Shown here one piece after another: positions 41,788-49,980 of a stretch of 53,743 nucleotides of DNA. Source of the DNA: JAYKGU01 sp035285585 (lineage in GTDB: Bacteria; Cyanobacteriota; Cyanobacteriia; CAKZMO01); the NCBI GenBank assembly GCA_035285585.1, contig JAYKGU010000105.1:1-53743 (forward strand), in the 5' to 3' direction. Each line of letters opens with the position of its first letter. Position 1 is the stretch's first letter. Under the pieces are notes generated by a model, which saw only the letters and a program-made list of their open reading frames with translations, had not been told where the DNA came from and searched no databases. The position numbers and the translations under genes are program-made.

Positions 41788-43422
41788 CTAGACGAACACC
41801 GACTCCGTAATGGTGCTGGCATCGACGCCGCGCAGGGTCGCCAGCAGGTTGTCCCCATTGCTGATCAGGGTGTTACGCCCGTCCTGGGTGATCGTGAGAT
41901 TACCAAAGCTGAGGTTGCCCGCCAGCTCCAGGCGATCGCCCCCACCAAAGCCACGAATCAGGTCGTTGTCATCGCGGTTGATCAGCACGTAGGTGTCATC
42001 CCCAGGGCCGCCAATCATCACGTCTCGGCCTCTGCCCCCATTGAGCAGGTCGTTGCCGCCGTTGCCCACGAGGCGATCGTCGCCGTTATTGCCGATGAGA
42101 ACGTCGTCGCCGTCCCCACCAACCAGGCGATCATCGCCGCCCCGACCGCGAATCAGGTCGTTGCCGTCCGTACCCTGCAGCCGGTCGTTACTCCCCGATC
42201 CATTCACCTGGATGCCCGGCAGGGGCGGTGGGTTGACCACGCCTTCCTGGAGCTGGCCGCGAATTTCACCACCTGGGAAGCCTTCGGTGTGGACGTTCCA
42301 GTACAGGCCAATGTCTTCCCCTGGTTCAGCATTGCGAATTTCGCTAACAAACTGGCTGAGGGCGATCGCCGCATCGTCGGTCTGCTCCCAAACTCCAGAT
42401 AGGGTCACCGAGCCGTTGTTATTCTGGACGATGGTGAAGTCATCGGCATCCTGGCCATTCAGCTCCGGAGCCACCAGGTCAATCAGGCCAAAGGCAACCG
42501 GGCCATTGACGCCGCGATCGCCATCGTGGATGTGAATGCGGGTAACGTCGTCGTTGGGGTCTTCGGTTTGCGCCCCAATCCCCAGGATCTCGCCAAAGTC
42601 CAGCCCGCTGATGGTCAGGCTGTAGGTGAGGGCGTCCCCGGTTTCATTGAGGGTCAGGGAAGAAAAGCCGATGGCGTCTGAGCCAGTGGGGGTCGGCACT
42701 TCCTGGTCGCCCGACAGGTTAGAGGATAGGGTAACCGGCGCAGCGGTGGGGAAGATGGGATTGTCTGCCAGAACGCGGATGCGAACCACCTCAAAGCCGG
42801 GAGCAGTAAAGTCAGCATTGGCAAATCGGGGGTCGCTCAGGATGGGGCCGTTGGGGATAAAGCCCTCAGATAGGACAATGACGCCGTTTTCGTCGACACC
42901 CGTATTGGGGGCTTGTTGCCCAAAGAAAGCCGTATTGGCGGGAATTTCATCATCGACCTCGGTACCTGCATCCAGCACCTGGCCGCCCAGCACAATAAAG
43001 TCGGCCCCGATGAAGTTGCCGTTTCTATCAAGGATGGGGTGGATGATCTCGCTACCGTTGGCGATGAAGAAGTCGTTGCTGGGAATCACCATGGAGGCGT
43101 AGCTGAAGAAGCGATGGGTGGGGTCGGCGCTATCCAGCACCACCCCAAAGGTCGCCGTTTCGCCCGGATCGATGGGGCCGGGGGTGCCCTCTGTGCCCAG
43201 GATAGTGCCCTGCAGCGTACCAAAGCCTGCTAAATCAAATTCTTGGGAAATCAGCTCTGTTGCACCGTCTTCAGCAAGGCTCTCAAGGCCGGGGGAGGAG
43301 GGGCGTCCGCGATCGTAGGTGTCAAAGCCACCATCGTGAAAGCCGAACCACAGGGGCGTCAAGAAGGCACCGTTCTCGGGGGAAAGGTTGGTAACTTCAA
43401 TGGTTGCGTTGAAAGTCGTCAT
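41788..43422 (-). CDS. Secreted spondin-CHRD-RTX calcium-binding protein
   Basis: 544 aa. Residues ~1-215 match a spondin-type domain (FNATIEVTNLSPENGAFLTP, WFGFHDGGFDTYD, SYASMVIPSNDFFIANG). Residues ~225-390 are a CHRD domain (LSSNLSGDQEVPTP, IHIHDGDRGVNGPV, IGLYWNVHTEGFPGGEIRGQ). About 395-480 are RTX nonapeptide repeats (GNDLIRGRGGDDRLVGGDGD), which bind Ca2+ outside the cell, followed by a C-terminal type I secretion-like region ending STITESVFV. There is no N-terminal signal peptide, consistent with T1SS export. AAGGAAAACAAT precedes the ATG. No T1SS genes are adjacent. Confidence 0.88.
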   Translation of the reverse strand: MTTFNATIEVTNLSPENGAFLTPLWFGFHDGGFDTYDRGRPSSPGLESLAEDGATELISQEFDLAGFGTLQGTILGTEGTPGPIDPGETATFGVVLDSADPTHRFFSYASMVIPSNDFFIANGSEIIHPILDRNGNFIGADFIVLGGQVLDAGTEVDDEIPANTAFFGQQAPNTGVDENGVIVLSEGFIPNGPILSDPRFANADFTAPGFEVVRIRVLADNPIFPTAAPVTLSSNLSGDQEVPTPTGSDAIGFSSLTLNETGDALTYSLTISGLDFGEILGIGAQTEDPNDDVTRIHIHDGDRGVNGPVAFGLIDLVAPELNGQDADDFTIVQNNNGSVTLSGVWEQTDDAAIALSQFVSEIRNAEPGEDIGLYWNVHTEGFPGGEIRGQLQEGVVNPPPLPGIQVNGSGSNDRLQGTDGNDLIRGRGGDDRLVGGDGDDVLIGNNGDDRLVGNGGNDLLNGGRGRDVMIGGPGDDTYVLINRDDNDLIRGFGGGDRLELAGNLSFGNLTITQDGRNTLISNGDNLLATLRGVDASTITESVFV

Positions 43423-43545
43423 ATTGTTTTCCTTCCGCTGTAGTAGGGGGAAACTACGTCCATTAGCATAGCCACCCCACCTCCGGCGGTTGCCTCAGTT
43501 TTTGAACACTCCGCCAAACCGCATCAAACCCTCGTCAATAGGGGA

Positions 43546-43580
43546 TTGGTGGTCAGTGCACAGCACCCACAAACCACCAA
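43546..43580. repeat. Inverted repeat TTGGTGGT/ACCACCAA
   Basis: Eight-base perfect arms at 43546-43553 and 43573-43580, with CCCACAA before the right arm. It resembles the inverted repeat at 31855-31891 in both core and right flank. It lies in the ~300-base gap between the divergent spondin gene and the solo helical-domain gene; nothing else was seen in that gap. Confidence 0.5.
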
Positions 43581-43722
43581 ACGGCCTGAGTCCTACTCAT
43601 TTCTCAGCATTTTCTCAGGTAGTTCTTGCCGTTTCCTCAGGAGCAGATCGGAGCTTTCTTATGTCCGGTGGCCATGATGAAACACGTTCAGTTCTGTTAA
43701 TCATCAGAGTAGGGCAACAACA

Positions 43723-44019
43723 ATGGCAGATTCTTTGCGTGCATCTAAAACTGGTTTGACTTTGGTGGAACAGGCCCGACGGGCTAAATGCTGGAACCGC
43801 ACTGCCCCCGTGTGGTGCGATCGCGCCTTTACCTCACGGGCCACTTTGAACCGATTTTGGGCGGGTCAGTCAATCCGTCGAGAAATTTTTGTGGCCATCT
43901 GCATGGCAGTAGGGGTGGACTGGCGGCGTGTGGTTGATGCCAATGCCATCAAGGCCAGAGCTGCCACGGTTTCGAGGAGTCTTCACCACCATTCCAGGGG
44001 CGATCGCATCCTCAAATAA
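43723..44019 (+). CDS. Stand-alone N-terminal domain of the cyanobacterial STAND/NACHT type
   Basis: 98 aa: SLRASKTGLTLVEQARRAKC, WNRTAPVWCDRAFTSRATLN, RFWAGQSIRREIFVAICMAV and GVDWRRVVDAN. From memory this helical, HTH-like pattern (GLxxVxxARxxKxWxxT...AxTSxATLxRFWxxxxIxxxxFxxICxAVGVDW) is the first ~80 residues of many cyanobacterial NB-ARC/NACHT and WD40 signalling proteins. Here nothing follows: the frame stops after a Ser/His/Arg tail, so it is either a free adaptor domain or the remnant of a larger gene. Downstream DNA to 44317 shows no NTPase remains. Confidence 0.6.
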   Translation: MADSLRASKTGLTLVEQARRAKCWNRTAPVWCDRAFTSRATLNRFWAGQSIRREIFVAICMAVGVDWRRVVDANAIKARAATVSRSLHHHSRGDRILK

Positions 44020-44317
44020 ATCTCTGCTGAATATCTAACCTGGGATAGAGAGACAAAAGGGTTGCAAAAGGCAAAAGATAGGTATGGCTCGTATGCCATT
44101 CTGGTATAAGTGTGGCTGGCTGGGTTGCAGTGGGCAGGTTCCCAATGGAACCTATCGTAGTTTATAAATGCGGACGCTTCGTGAATCGGCGATCGCCATG
44201 GCAGCCACAGAACAGAAAACGAAGGCTCAGGCCATTTGGTTTCAGTGTCGTGTTTCAAACAAAACGCTGATGCTCCTGACCACTTCCCTTTTCTCTTCTT
44301 TCCCTAGGTAAAGTCGT

Positions 44318-44788
44318 ATGAACAACGGTCGAGTCAAAAAAACCGACAAAATGTTGGTTCCCATCCTCATGGCCGATGACGATGAGAGCGATCGCGTCCT
44401 GACCCGCCACGCCTTTGAAGAGAGCTGCATCGCCAACCCTTTCTACTTCGTCCGCGATGGCGAAGAGCTAATGGAATTCCTGCATCGACGAGGCGCTTAT
44501 TGCAACGCGCTGGATGCTCCCCGTCCGGGGCTGATTCTGCTTGATCTGAACATGCCGCGCAAGAATGGCTGGGAAGCGCTGCAAGAGATCAAAGCGGATG
44601 CCTCGCTGTGCCATATTCCGGTCGTTGTGCTGACAACTTCGCAACAGAAAGAGGACGTACTGCGCAGCTATGATCTGGGGGTCAACTCGTTTATCATCAA
44701 GCCTGTTAAGTTTGATCAACTGGTGCAAATTGCCAGGTGCATTGGGCGATACTGGCTAGAAATTGGCACCCTGCCCCCTGCAATTTAG
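44318..44788 (+). CDS. CheY-like response regulator (Rcp1-type)
   Basis: 156 aa, a single receiver domain. Acidic pocket DDDESDR, phospho-acceptor Asp in LILLDLNMPRKNGWEAL, Thr in VVVLTTSQQKEDVL and Lys in FIIKPVKFDQL. The inserted RRGAYCNALDAPRPGLI loop and the QKEDVLRSYDLGVNS stretch are typical of Rcp1-like regulators that partner with phytochrome-type kinases. There is no output domain, so it likely acts by protein contact. The first ~15 residues are basic and variable; the true start could be the ATG at residue 12. No histidine kinase is adjacent. It lies 19 bp upstream of the deaminase gene. Confidence 0.9.
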   Translation: MNNGRVKKTDKMLVPILMADDDESDRVLTRHAFEESCIANPFYFVRDGEELMEFLHRRGAYCNALDAPRPGLILLDLNMPRKNGWEALQEIKADASLCHIPVVVLTTSQQKEDVLRSYDLGVNSFIIKPVKFDQLVQIARCIGRYWLEIGTLPPAI

Positions 44789-44807
44789 GCAAAACCTTTG
44801 AGCTGTC

Positions 44808-46115
44808 ATGACCCTCGATCCCCAGGCGTCCCATTCCTGTGACTTGATTCTGCGGCAGGGTTGCCTGCTGCGGCCCGACCAGCCCTCTGAGGTGGTGGAT
44901 ATTGCGATACGCGACGGACAGATTTGCGCGATCGCCCCCCATCTGCTCACCTATGAGGCTCCGCTGGAGCTGGATCTGCACCGTCAGGCCGTGAGTCCGC
45001 CTTTTGTGGAATCCCACATTCACCTGGATTCGGCCATGACCGTGGGCGACCCCCACTTTAACCAGAGCGGTACCCTATTTGAGGGCATTGAAATCTGGCG
45101 GCAGCGCAAGCAAAGCCTTTCCCTGGAAGATGTCAAGCAGCGGGCGATCGCCACCCTCCAGCAGCAGGCGATGCAGGGGGTGCTGTTTGTCCGCTCCCAC
45201 GCCGATGTCAGCGAGGCCAACCTGATTGCCCTCCAGGGGTTGCTGGAGGTGCGGGAGGCAGTCAAAGACTGGATGACCCTGCAGGTGGTGGCCTTTCCCC
45301 AGGATGGCGTCTACGGTAGCCCCAAAAACCTGGAGCTGCTGGAGGAGGCGCTAAAACTGGGGGCCGACGCCGTGGGCGGCATTCCCCACTATGAGCTGAC
45401 GCGGGAAGATGGGGTGCGGTCGGTCCACAAAATCTTTGAACTGGCAGACCAGTACGATCGCCTCATTGACATCCACTGCGACGAAATTGACGATGACCAG
45501 TCCCGCTTTCTGGAGGTGGTGGCCGCCTGCGCCATTCGGGCGCAAAATGGCGATCGCGTCACCGCCAGCCACACCACTGCCTTTGGCTCCTACAACAATG
45601 CCTACGCCTTCAAGCTCATGGGCTTTCTCGACCGGGCACAGATTAACTTCATCGCCAACCCTTTGATCAACATCACCCTCCAGGGGCGCACCGACACCTA
45701 TCCCAAGCGGCGGGGCATGACGCGGGTAAAGGAGCTGTGGCAGCGGGGGCTGAACGTCAGCCTGGGGCACGACTGCATCCAAGACCCCTGGTATCCCCTG
45801 GGAACGGGCAATATGCTGGAGGTGGCCAGCATGGCGCTCCACGTTGCCCAGATGACGGGCATGGCCGAAATTGATGCCTGCTACGACATGGTCACCTGGA
45901 ACGGAGCCAGAACCCTGCACATCCAGGATCGATACGGCATTGAGGTGGGCAAGCCTGCTAACCTGATGGTGCTGGATGGGGGCGATCGCTACGAGGCCAT
46001 CCGCCGCCGCGCCACTGCGCGCTACGTGATTGCCAATGGCAAGCTGATTGCCGCCACAGAACCCGCCCATCCCCGATGGAAAGGGGAGGCCCAATCAAAC
46101 AAGGAAGATTGCTAG
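44808..46115 (+). CDS. codA: Cytosine deaminase-like amidohydrolase
   Basis: 435 aa. Metal-dependent amidohydrolase with the cytosine deaminase pattern: metal ligands in FVESHIHLDSAMT, HADVSEANL, IDIHCDEIDDDQSRFLE, ASHTTAFGSYNNAYAFKL and SLGHDCIQDPWYPLG. It would convert cytosine or a related amino-heterocycle to uracil or its analogue in the cytoplasm. Start ATG at 44808 follows the response-regulator gene by 19 bp, so the two are probably cotranscribed although no functional link is known. It is the last HIP1-bearing core gene before the accessory region. Confidence 0.88.
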   Translation: MTLDPQASHSCDLILRQGCLLRPDQPSEVVDIAIRDGQICAIAPHLLTYEAPLELDLHRQAVSPPFVESHIHLDSAMTVGDPHFNQSGTLFEGIEIWRQRKQSLSLEDVKQRAIATLQQQAMQGVLFVRSHADVSEANLIALQGLLEVREAVKDWMTLQVVAFPQDGVYGSPKNLELLEEALKLGADAVGGIPHYELTREDGVRSVHKIFELADQYDRLIDIHCDEIDDDQSRFLEVVAACAIRAQNGDRVTASHTTAFGSYNNAYAFKLMGFLDRAQINFIANPLINITLQGRTDTYPKRRGMTRVKELWQRGLNVSLGHDCIQDPWYPLGTGNMLEVASMALHVAQMTGMAEIDACYDMVTWNGARTLHIQDRYGIEVGKPANLMVLDGGDRYEAIRRRATARYVIANGKLIAATEPAHPRWKGEAQSNKEDC

Positions 46116-46242
46116 CTCAGACGGTAGATTGACTCGCACACTCTAAAGAGCGCCGATCAGGCAGTACCTATGTTGCGAAATCGCACTTAAGCACTTTTCT
46201 GGTCTGATTGATCTTTCTGTAGCAGAAACTCAAGTTGACTTC

Positions 46243-46305
46243 TCCCCCGGTTGAAACACGGGGGATTCTGAGGGGTTGCTACGGGGCGGGCTGAAGCCGT
46301 GCCCC
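46243..46305 (-). repeat. IS200/IS605-type right-end hairpins (possible guide-RNA end)
   Basis: TCCCCCG-gttgaaaca-CGGGGGA at 46243-46265 and GGGGC...GCCCC with inner GGCT/AGCC at 46283-46305. They lie at and just past the 3' end of the tnpB remnant, the usual place of the right-end palindrome and of the TnpB-bound RNA. Since tnpB is broken, these are probably relics. Confidence 0.5.
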
Positions 46306-47131
46306 TTCGCTTTTCTCACGATACGATTTTGATAGTGAGTCAAGCCCGTATCGTTTTGGCAGAGTCAAGACTGCCCTACCCACCTCGGCTAAGTCTAACC
46401 CTAGCTGTGTGGCTACTTTTCTGAGGATGTTTGCCGCTCCATTGCAGTCAGAATTGATTCTGACCTTGAAAGCAGTTTGATATTGTCCTCTTCCTAACCC
46501 ATCTCCCTTCTTACCTCGCTTCCCTGATGCTTTCCACGTTGCGGGTTTTTCACCGTAAGTTGGCAGAAAATCATCATCCAAAAACGAAGCCTGTGAGGTG
46601 TAGGACTCTTCAGTTTCAACAAACGGGTTGAATGCCTGCACATCCCGGAATCCATAGTTCAGGCAGCATCTCTTTGGTTTCGGACTGAACCAGCTTGCCT
46701 AATGGCAGTTTTACTCTGCCTGTCTCCAGATTGAATTCCAGGTTTTGAGCCGGATAGATGACGGGTGCAAGTCCTCCCTTCTTTCGGTATCCAGGCAGAT
46801 TAGGACGCTCACCCTCACCCTGGAAGCATCGTTTCATTAACTCGTTAAAGCTGGCAAACTCTGCCGCAACAGAACGCAAAATTCGCTGTGCAGCCTGGGA
46901 GTAGAGGGCACGATAGTTTTGGTTGTCCAGCAACTTCATTTCAGCGTCCAGGGACTCGTATTCGCACTTCACTAAGGCAGGCTTGCCAGAGTTGAAAAAA
47001 TGCTGCCGCACCACGTACTTAGCACTATTGATTAGACTGTTTGCCTCACGGCACATATCTGCAATAGCAGCAAGTTCAAACCCTTCCAGGTTCAGCTTGA
47101 TTTGAATGGTGCCAACTTGCTTCTCAGTCAT
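46279..47131 (-). pseudogene. tnpB (IS200/IS605 OrfB) remnant with internal deletion and frameshift
   Basis: The N-terminal half (46616-47131) reads as TnpB: TIQIKLNLEGFELAAIADMC, NSLINSAKYVVRQHFF, PNLPGYRKKGG, KLPLGKLVQS. It then runs into an unrelated end. The C-terminal part (46279-46641, another frame) has EESYTSQASFLDDDFLPTYG and NSDCNGAANILRKV, the last RuvC segment. The RuvC-I and -II region between them is missing, so the nuclease cannot be active. The two frames overlap by 26 bp. The C-terminal frame ends KSEGARLQPAP at the right-end hairpin. Confidence 0.8.
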
Positions 47132-47146
47132 TGATGCGCTTCCGTT

Positions 47147-47166
47147 GCTATTGTCTGTACAATAGC
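47147..47166. repeat. 8-bp perfect palindrome between divergent tnpB and tnpA remnants
   Basis: GCTATTGT-CTGT-ACAATAGC. It lies 15 bp ahead of the tnpB start and 23 bp ahead of the tnpA remnant, so it probably covers their shared promoter. It is an element-derived structure. Confidence 0.6.
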
Positions 47167-47189
47167 ATATATAGACAAACAGGCGTACT

Positions 47190-47261
47190 ATGGATTATCA
47201 AAAAAGTCGAAGTTCTACCTATCTGTTGAACTACCATTTTGTCTGGATTCCCAAAGCATGA
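47190..47261 (+). pseudogene. tnpA (IS200 Y1 transposase) N-terminal fragment
   Basis: Only 23 codons: MDYQKSRSSTYLLNYHFVWI, then PKA and a stop. The sequence is the standard beginning of IS200-type Y1 transposases (LNYHFVWIPK is the first beta strand). The catalytic HUH and tyrosine regions are absent. With the tnpB remnant it shows a divergently organised IS605-like element that lost its left half. Confidence 0.75.
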
Positions 47262-47280
47262 AGTATTTTGGCGATCGCAC

Positions 47281-47754
47281 TTAGCGAACGAGATCAGGCT
47301 CGGCCTTCGTCAAATAATCGTTAAAAACTTGACGGGCAGTTTTATGATCGCCTTCTGGTGTCATGTTACACAACCACCAAACAGGGCGACTCTGGTAACA
47401 TCTTGGCTGATCTGTGGCAATTAATCGACTTAGATGTTCACAATTCCAACCGGGTAAGGTATACTCCCAGCCTGCAAAAACACAAAGAGCGTGCTTAAGC
47501 CGCTTAATGGTTTGGTCTGGAGGAAAGGCCAGGTGGTTGATGCCAAGAACAAATTTTGCCTCACTCCTCTCAAATGGACGTAATCCTTGCCCTGTATCGA
47601 AAATATGGGTATTAGATAAGCCGATCCCATAATGCCAGAACGGATCAGGTGGATTTTGCCAGTGAAGTAATCGTCCGTATCGGTTACTTGATAAATCGGT
47701 TAAACAGTCAATAGTTTCTGTAATATTTTCAATTTGATCAGAGGACAAAGACAT
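47281..47754 (-). CDS. LRAT-like (NlpC/P60 superfamily) protein
   Basis: 157 aa, no signal peptide. Two features fit the LRAT/H-box acyltransferase-protease fold: His41 in DPFWHYGIGLS with His50 in NTHIFD, and the late catalytic-type NCEH motif (Cys105) in LPGWNCEHLSRLI. The last 40 residues (SRPVWWLCNMTPEGDHKTAR) are unrelated. LRAT relatives acylate lipids or proteins or act as thiol hydrolases; the substrate here is unknown. It is the downstream member of a same-strand group with a 185-aa unknown protein and two tiny hydrophobic proteins. HIP1 is absent from the gene. Confidence 0.6.
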   Translation of the reverse strand: MSLSSDQIENITETIDCLTDLSSNRYGRLLHWQNPPDPFWHYGIGLSNTHIFDTGQGLRPFERSEAKFVLGINHLAFPPDQTIKRLKHALCVFAGWEYTLPGWNCEHLSRLIATDQPRCYQSRPVWWLCNMTPEGDHKTARQVFNDYLTKAEPDLVR

Positions 47755-47784
47755 AAAGGGTTAATGGATTTCCTTAATAGGATA

Positions 47785-48342
47785 TTATTCCTTAGACTCT
47801 AAGGCAGGTAGAGAGTAACCTGTCATTACCCTCATTAATTCTTCTCTAATTTTGAAATTATTGCCAGTAGCGATACAGGTATTAAGCTTGTTTAGGATGT
47901 GATCCCTGATGTTGTAGTGGATAGAGTATTCTCTTTTAGAGTGCTTGAACACTGAAACCTTATTATTGAACATTGTCACTACTGCATAAACAAACTTGAG
48001 ATCATGTAGTGAATCTGCTTGGGTAATTTGAATCGCAAGTAGCTTGAGTTGCTTTGACAGTTCGTAAGCTTGTTCTTCATTTAGCCCATGATCCCTATGG
48101 TGGAAGAGGACTATTTCAGATAGCCATTGAGCATGCTTGGCAGCATTCTGGATATCGTGTTGTGCCTTCTCAACGGGATACAATATCCGATCAAGAAGTA
48201 ATTGTTTGACATACTCATCCTTCAGGTTAGAGTTTTCGATAATCTGAAGGTCCTTCATTCGCCGCTCGTGTTCACGTCTATCTTTTGCCCCCATTTCTTC
48301 AATAATTGAATCTAGAAGTCCTGCAATGATTGGGACTGACAT
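47785..48342 (-). CDS. Hypothetical helical protein
   Basis: 185 aa from ATG at 48342 (MSVPIIAGLLDSIIEEMGAK), preferred over the ATG at 48360 because AGGA lies 6 bases before it. The start is a short hydrophobic/amphipathic helix, then a charged helical region (AKDRREHERRMKDLQIIENS) and long helices to the end. No family recognised. It lies 30 bp upstream of the LRAT-like gene and about 65 bp downstream of the 77-aa hydrophobic protein, suggesting one transcription unit. Confidence 0.65.
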   Translation of the reverse strand: MSVPIIAGLLDSIIEEMGAKDRREHERRMKDLQIIENSNLKDEYVKQLLLDRILYPVEKAQHDIQNAAKHAQWLSEIVLFHHRDHGLNEEQAYELSKQLKLLAIQITQADSLHDLKFVYAVVTMFNNKVSVFKHSKREYSIHYNIRDHILNKLNTCIATGNNFKIREELMRVMTGYSLPALESKE

Positions 48343-48408
48343 ATCAATTCCTATAATCATAATATTATTCCGTGTGATTTACTTGGTGCGATCGCACTAC
48401 ATTACCCA

Positions 48409-48642
48409 TTAGGCTTGTGACTGTTGATGAGCAAACTTTATGCCTTTATAAATACCGTAACCGACTAATCCTGCGGTTGCTACGATACCAGCAACAGGCA
48501 AAGCTACAGTTGTAGTAGTGGTAAACCCTAAAACTCCAAGAATTCCGGGTGCCGAAGAAGTAATTGTAGCAACTGTTACAGAGCTTGTGCCGGTGACGGC
48601 GGCTGCGCCAGTGATGGCACTTACGATCTTCATGTCGTCCAT
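48409..48642 (-). CDS. Tiny Gly/Thr/Val-rich hydrophobic protein
   Basis: 77 aa. After MDDMKIVSAITGAAAV the protein is made of two hydrophobic, small-residue segments: SVTVATITSSAPGILGVLGF and TTVALPVAGIVATAGLVGYG, then a basic tail IYKGIKFAHQQSQA. This is a hairpin-membrane or pore-type layout. GGGAAAAGTA precedes the ATG. Unknown function. The next gene upstream (48682-48888) has the same design, so the two look like a related pair. Confidence 0.55.
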   Translation of the reverse strand: MDDMKIVSAITGAAAVTGTSSVTVATITSSAPGILGVLGFTTTTTVALPVAGIVATAGLVGYGIYKGIKFAHQQSQA

Positions 48643-48681
48643 TACTTTTCCCTTTTTGCAAGTAAATTTTGAATATGTTTT

Positions 48682-48888
48682 TTAGTCAAAGAGTTTTTTG
48701 ACACCATAAGCTGCCATACCAACAACCACGCCAGCTCCAACCACCGGAGAAGCACCAATGGCAACAGCACCAAAGCTACCAGCTAATCCCATATTCCCAA
48801 TTATTGCTGCGATGCCAGCTCCCGCAATGCCGCCACCAACAACAAACCCGACTGCTTCTGTAAAGTTCTCACCTTTACCCGCTTTCAT
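48682..48888 (-). CDS. Tiny glycine-zipper-type membrane protein
   Basis: 68 aa: MKAGKGENFTEAVGFVVGGG, then AGAGIAAIIGNMGLAGSF, GAVAIGASPVVGAGVVVGMA and AYGVKKLFD. The GxxxG-like spacing in GGGIAGAG and VVGAGVVVGMA is typical of glycine zippers that pack in membranes. A strong ribosome site, AGGGAGGAT, precedes the ATG. Size and composition recall some bacteriocin-like or pore-forming peptides and also small membrane adaptors; there is no double-glycine leader. It is probably the first gene of the 48888 to 47281 minus-strand unit. Confidence 0.6.
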   Translation of the reverse strand: MKAGKGENFTEAVGFVVGGGIAGAGIAAIIGNMGLAGSFGAVAIGASPVVGAGVVVGMAAYGVKKLFD

Positions 48889-49324
48889 CCAATCCTCCCT
48901 TTGAAATTGTTTTATACAACCTAACTTAGCGCTCTACGCGAAAACAAGTAGATTGAAGTGAGGACAACCGAACTTTACAATTGCCGCTAATATAATTAAG
49001 CAGAAACGGAGGTTAGGTAGAGTAAAGCAATACTCTACAATGCAAGTCTTTGTGGGACTTATGGGCGTTGGGTTAGTGACAGCGTAACCTAACAAAGCAC
49101 TTTTTTTGTGTTGAGTTTTACTTCGTGTAACCGAACCGACGAGGGCGATCGCACTTTCATAAATTGAACAATTCTGATACTGAGACGTCAAAGCTAGTGG
49201 CAGTCTCAGCATCAAACTCGTTCTGATGTGCTGAAAAAGTGCTGGACTCAATCAGGAGAAGGATTTTCCTGTTCCCTATTGACCTCGTCCGCCTCAGGGA
49301 CTATGTTATGCAGCGCTAAACGCT
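48889..49324. other. Intergenic region with decayed AACCTAAC-type repeats
   Basis: About 440 bases. GTTGGGTTA-gtgacagcg-TAACCTAAC near 49069-49095 is an imperfect hairpin, and related AACCTAAC or GGTTAGGT strings occur near 48918 and 49012. One HIP1 octamer is at 49145-49152. No gene is convincing; it should contain the promoter of the small membrane protein gene. Confidence 0.5.
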
Positions 49325-49741
49325 CTACTCTAACGGCATTGCCAGAAACTCTTCGGGCAATACTGCGGGGATTGCAGAAGCTACAAAATCGGGCGTATTT
49401 CGAGTCACAATAACTTCTAAACCTGCGGCATTCGCTGCTTCGCTGGTTACAGCATCTTCAAAATCTGTCATAGAGCTTTGCAACGCAGCCCTAATAACCT
49501 CGTCGGTCACACTGGCGATCTGAAGATGCTCTAATAGCCTTGATAAAAGCTCGCGTGCTGTTTCGCTACCAACTTGACGGCGCAAAATATAAAAGATATT
49601 AGTCACAGCATGACCGGACACATACCCCTGCACTTGTGGTTGTGTCGCCATATTTAATGCCTGTGCAGAGGCAACAACAAATGGTTGTCGTTGAGCTAAA
49701 ACATCGAGCAAAACATCACTGTCAAACAATACCCGCCTCAA
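49325..49741 (-). CDS. PIN-domain ribonuclease toxin (VapC-like)
   Basis: 138 aa. PIN fold: first acidic motif RVLFDSDVLLDVL, then GHAVTNIFYILRRQVG (conserved Asn-containing helix), the second acidic cluster MTDFEDAVTSEAANAAGL, and the last strand VIVTRNTPDF. These acidic residues form a Mg-dependent RNase site. The start overlaps the stop of the gene upstream (ATGA), the usual toxin-antitoxin layout. Confidence 0.85.
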   Translation of the reverse strand: MRRVLFDSDVLLDVLAQRQPFVVASAQALNMATQPQVQGYVSGHAVTNIFYILRRQVGSETARELLSRLLEHLQIASVTDEVIRAALQSSMTDFEDAVTSEAANAAGLEVIVTRNTPDFVASAIPAVLPEEFLAMPLE

Positions 49742-49980
49742 CTGTACTTCTCCTCCAGATAATCCACATACGACTCTGTAGGTTCTTCTGTACCTAACTG
49801 AACGACACCAATTAAGCTTTGAGTCCAGGGATTAAGCTCAGCTAAAGAATTCACGTTTGTCTTAGGTGGACTCAGTACCAGCGTTTCCTGTTGAATTGAA
49901 CTTAACAACGACTGGACTAAACGCCACCGATCGCCAATCGGCAACTGCAATGCCTGATTTTGTAGCTCTTGTAAGGTCAT
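49738..49980 (-). CDS. Probable antitoxin of the PIN toxin
   Basis: 80 aa: starts MTLQELQNQALQLPIGDRWR, an addiction-module type opening (LP..DR..LVQ.LL.S), then a less ordered C-terminal half ending SYVDYLEEKYS, the expected toxin-binding tail. It overlaps the toxin start by 4 bp. No clear MetJ/Phd DNA-binding domain is visible, but this short N-terminal motif is common among cyanobacterial antitoxins next to PIN genes. Confidence 0.75.
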   Translation of the reverse strand: MTLQELQNQALQLPIGDRWRLVQSLLSSIQQETLVLSPPKTNVNSLAELNPWTQSLIGVVQLGTEEPTESYVDYLEEKYS

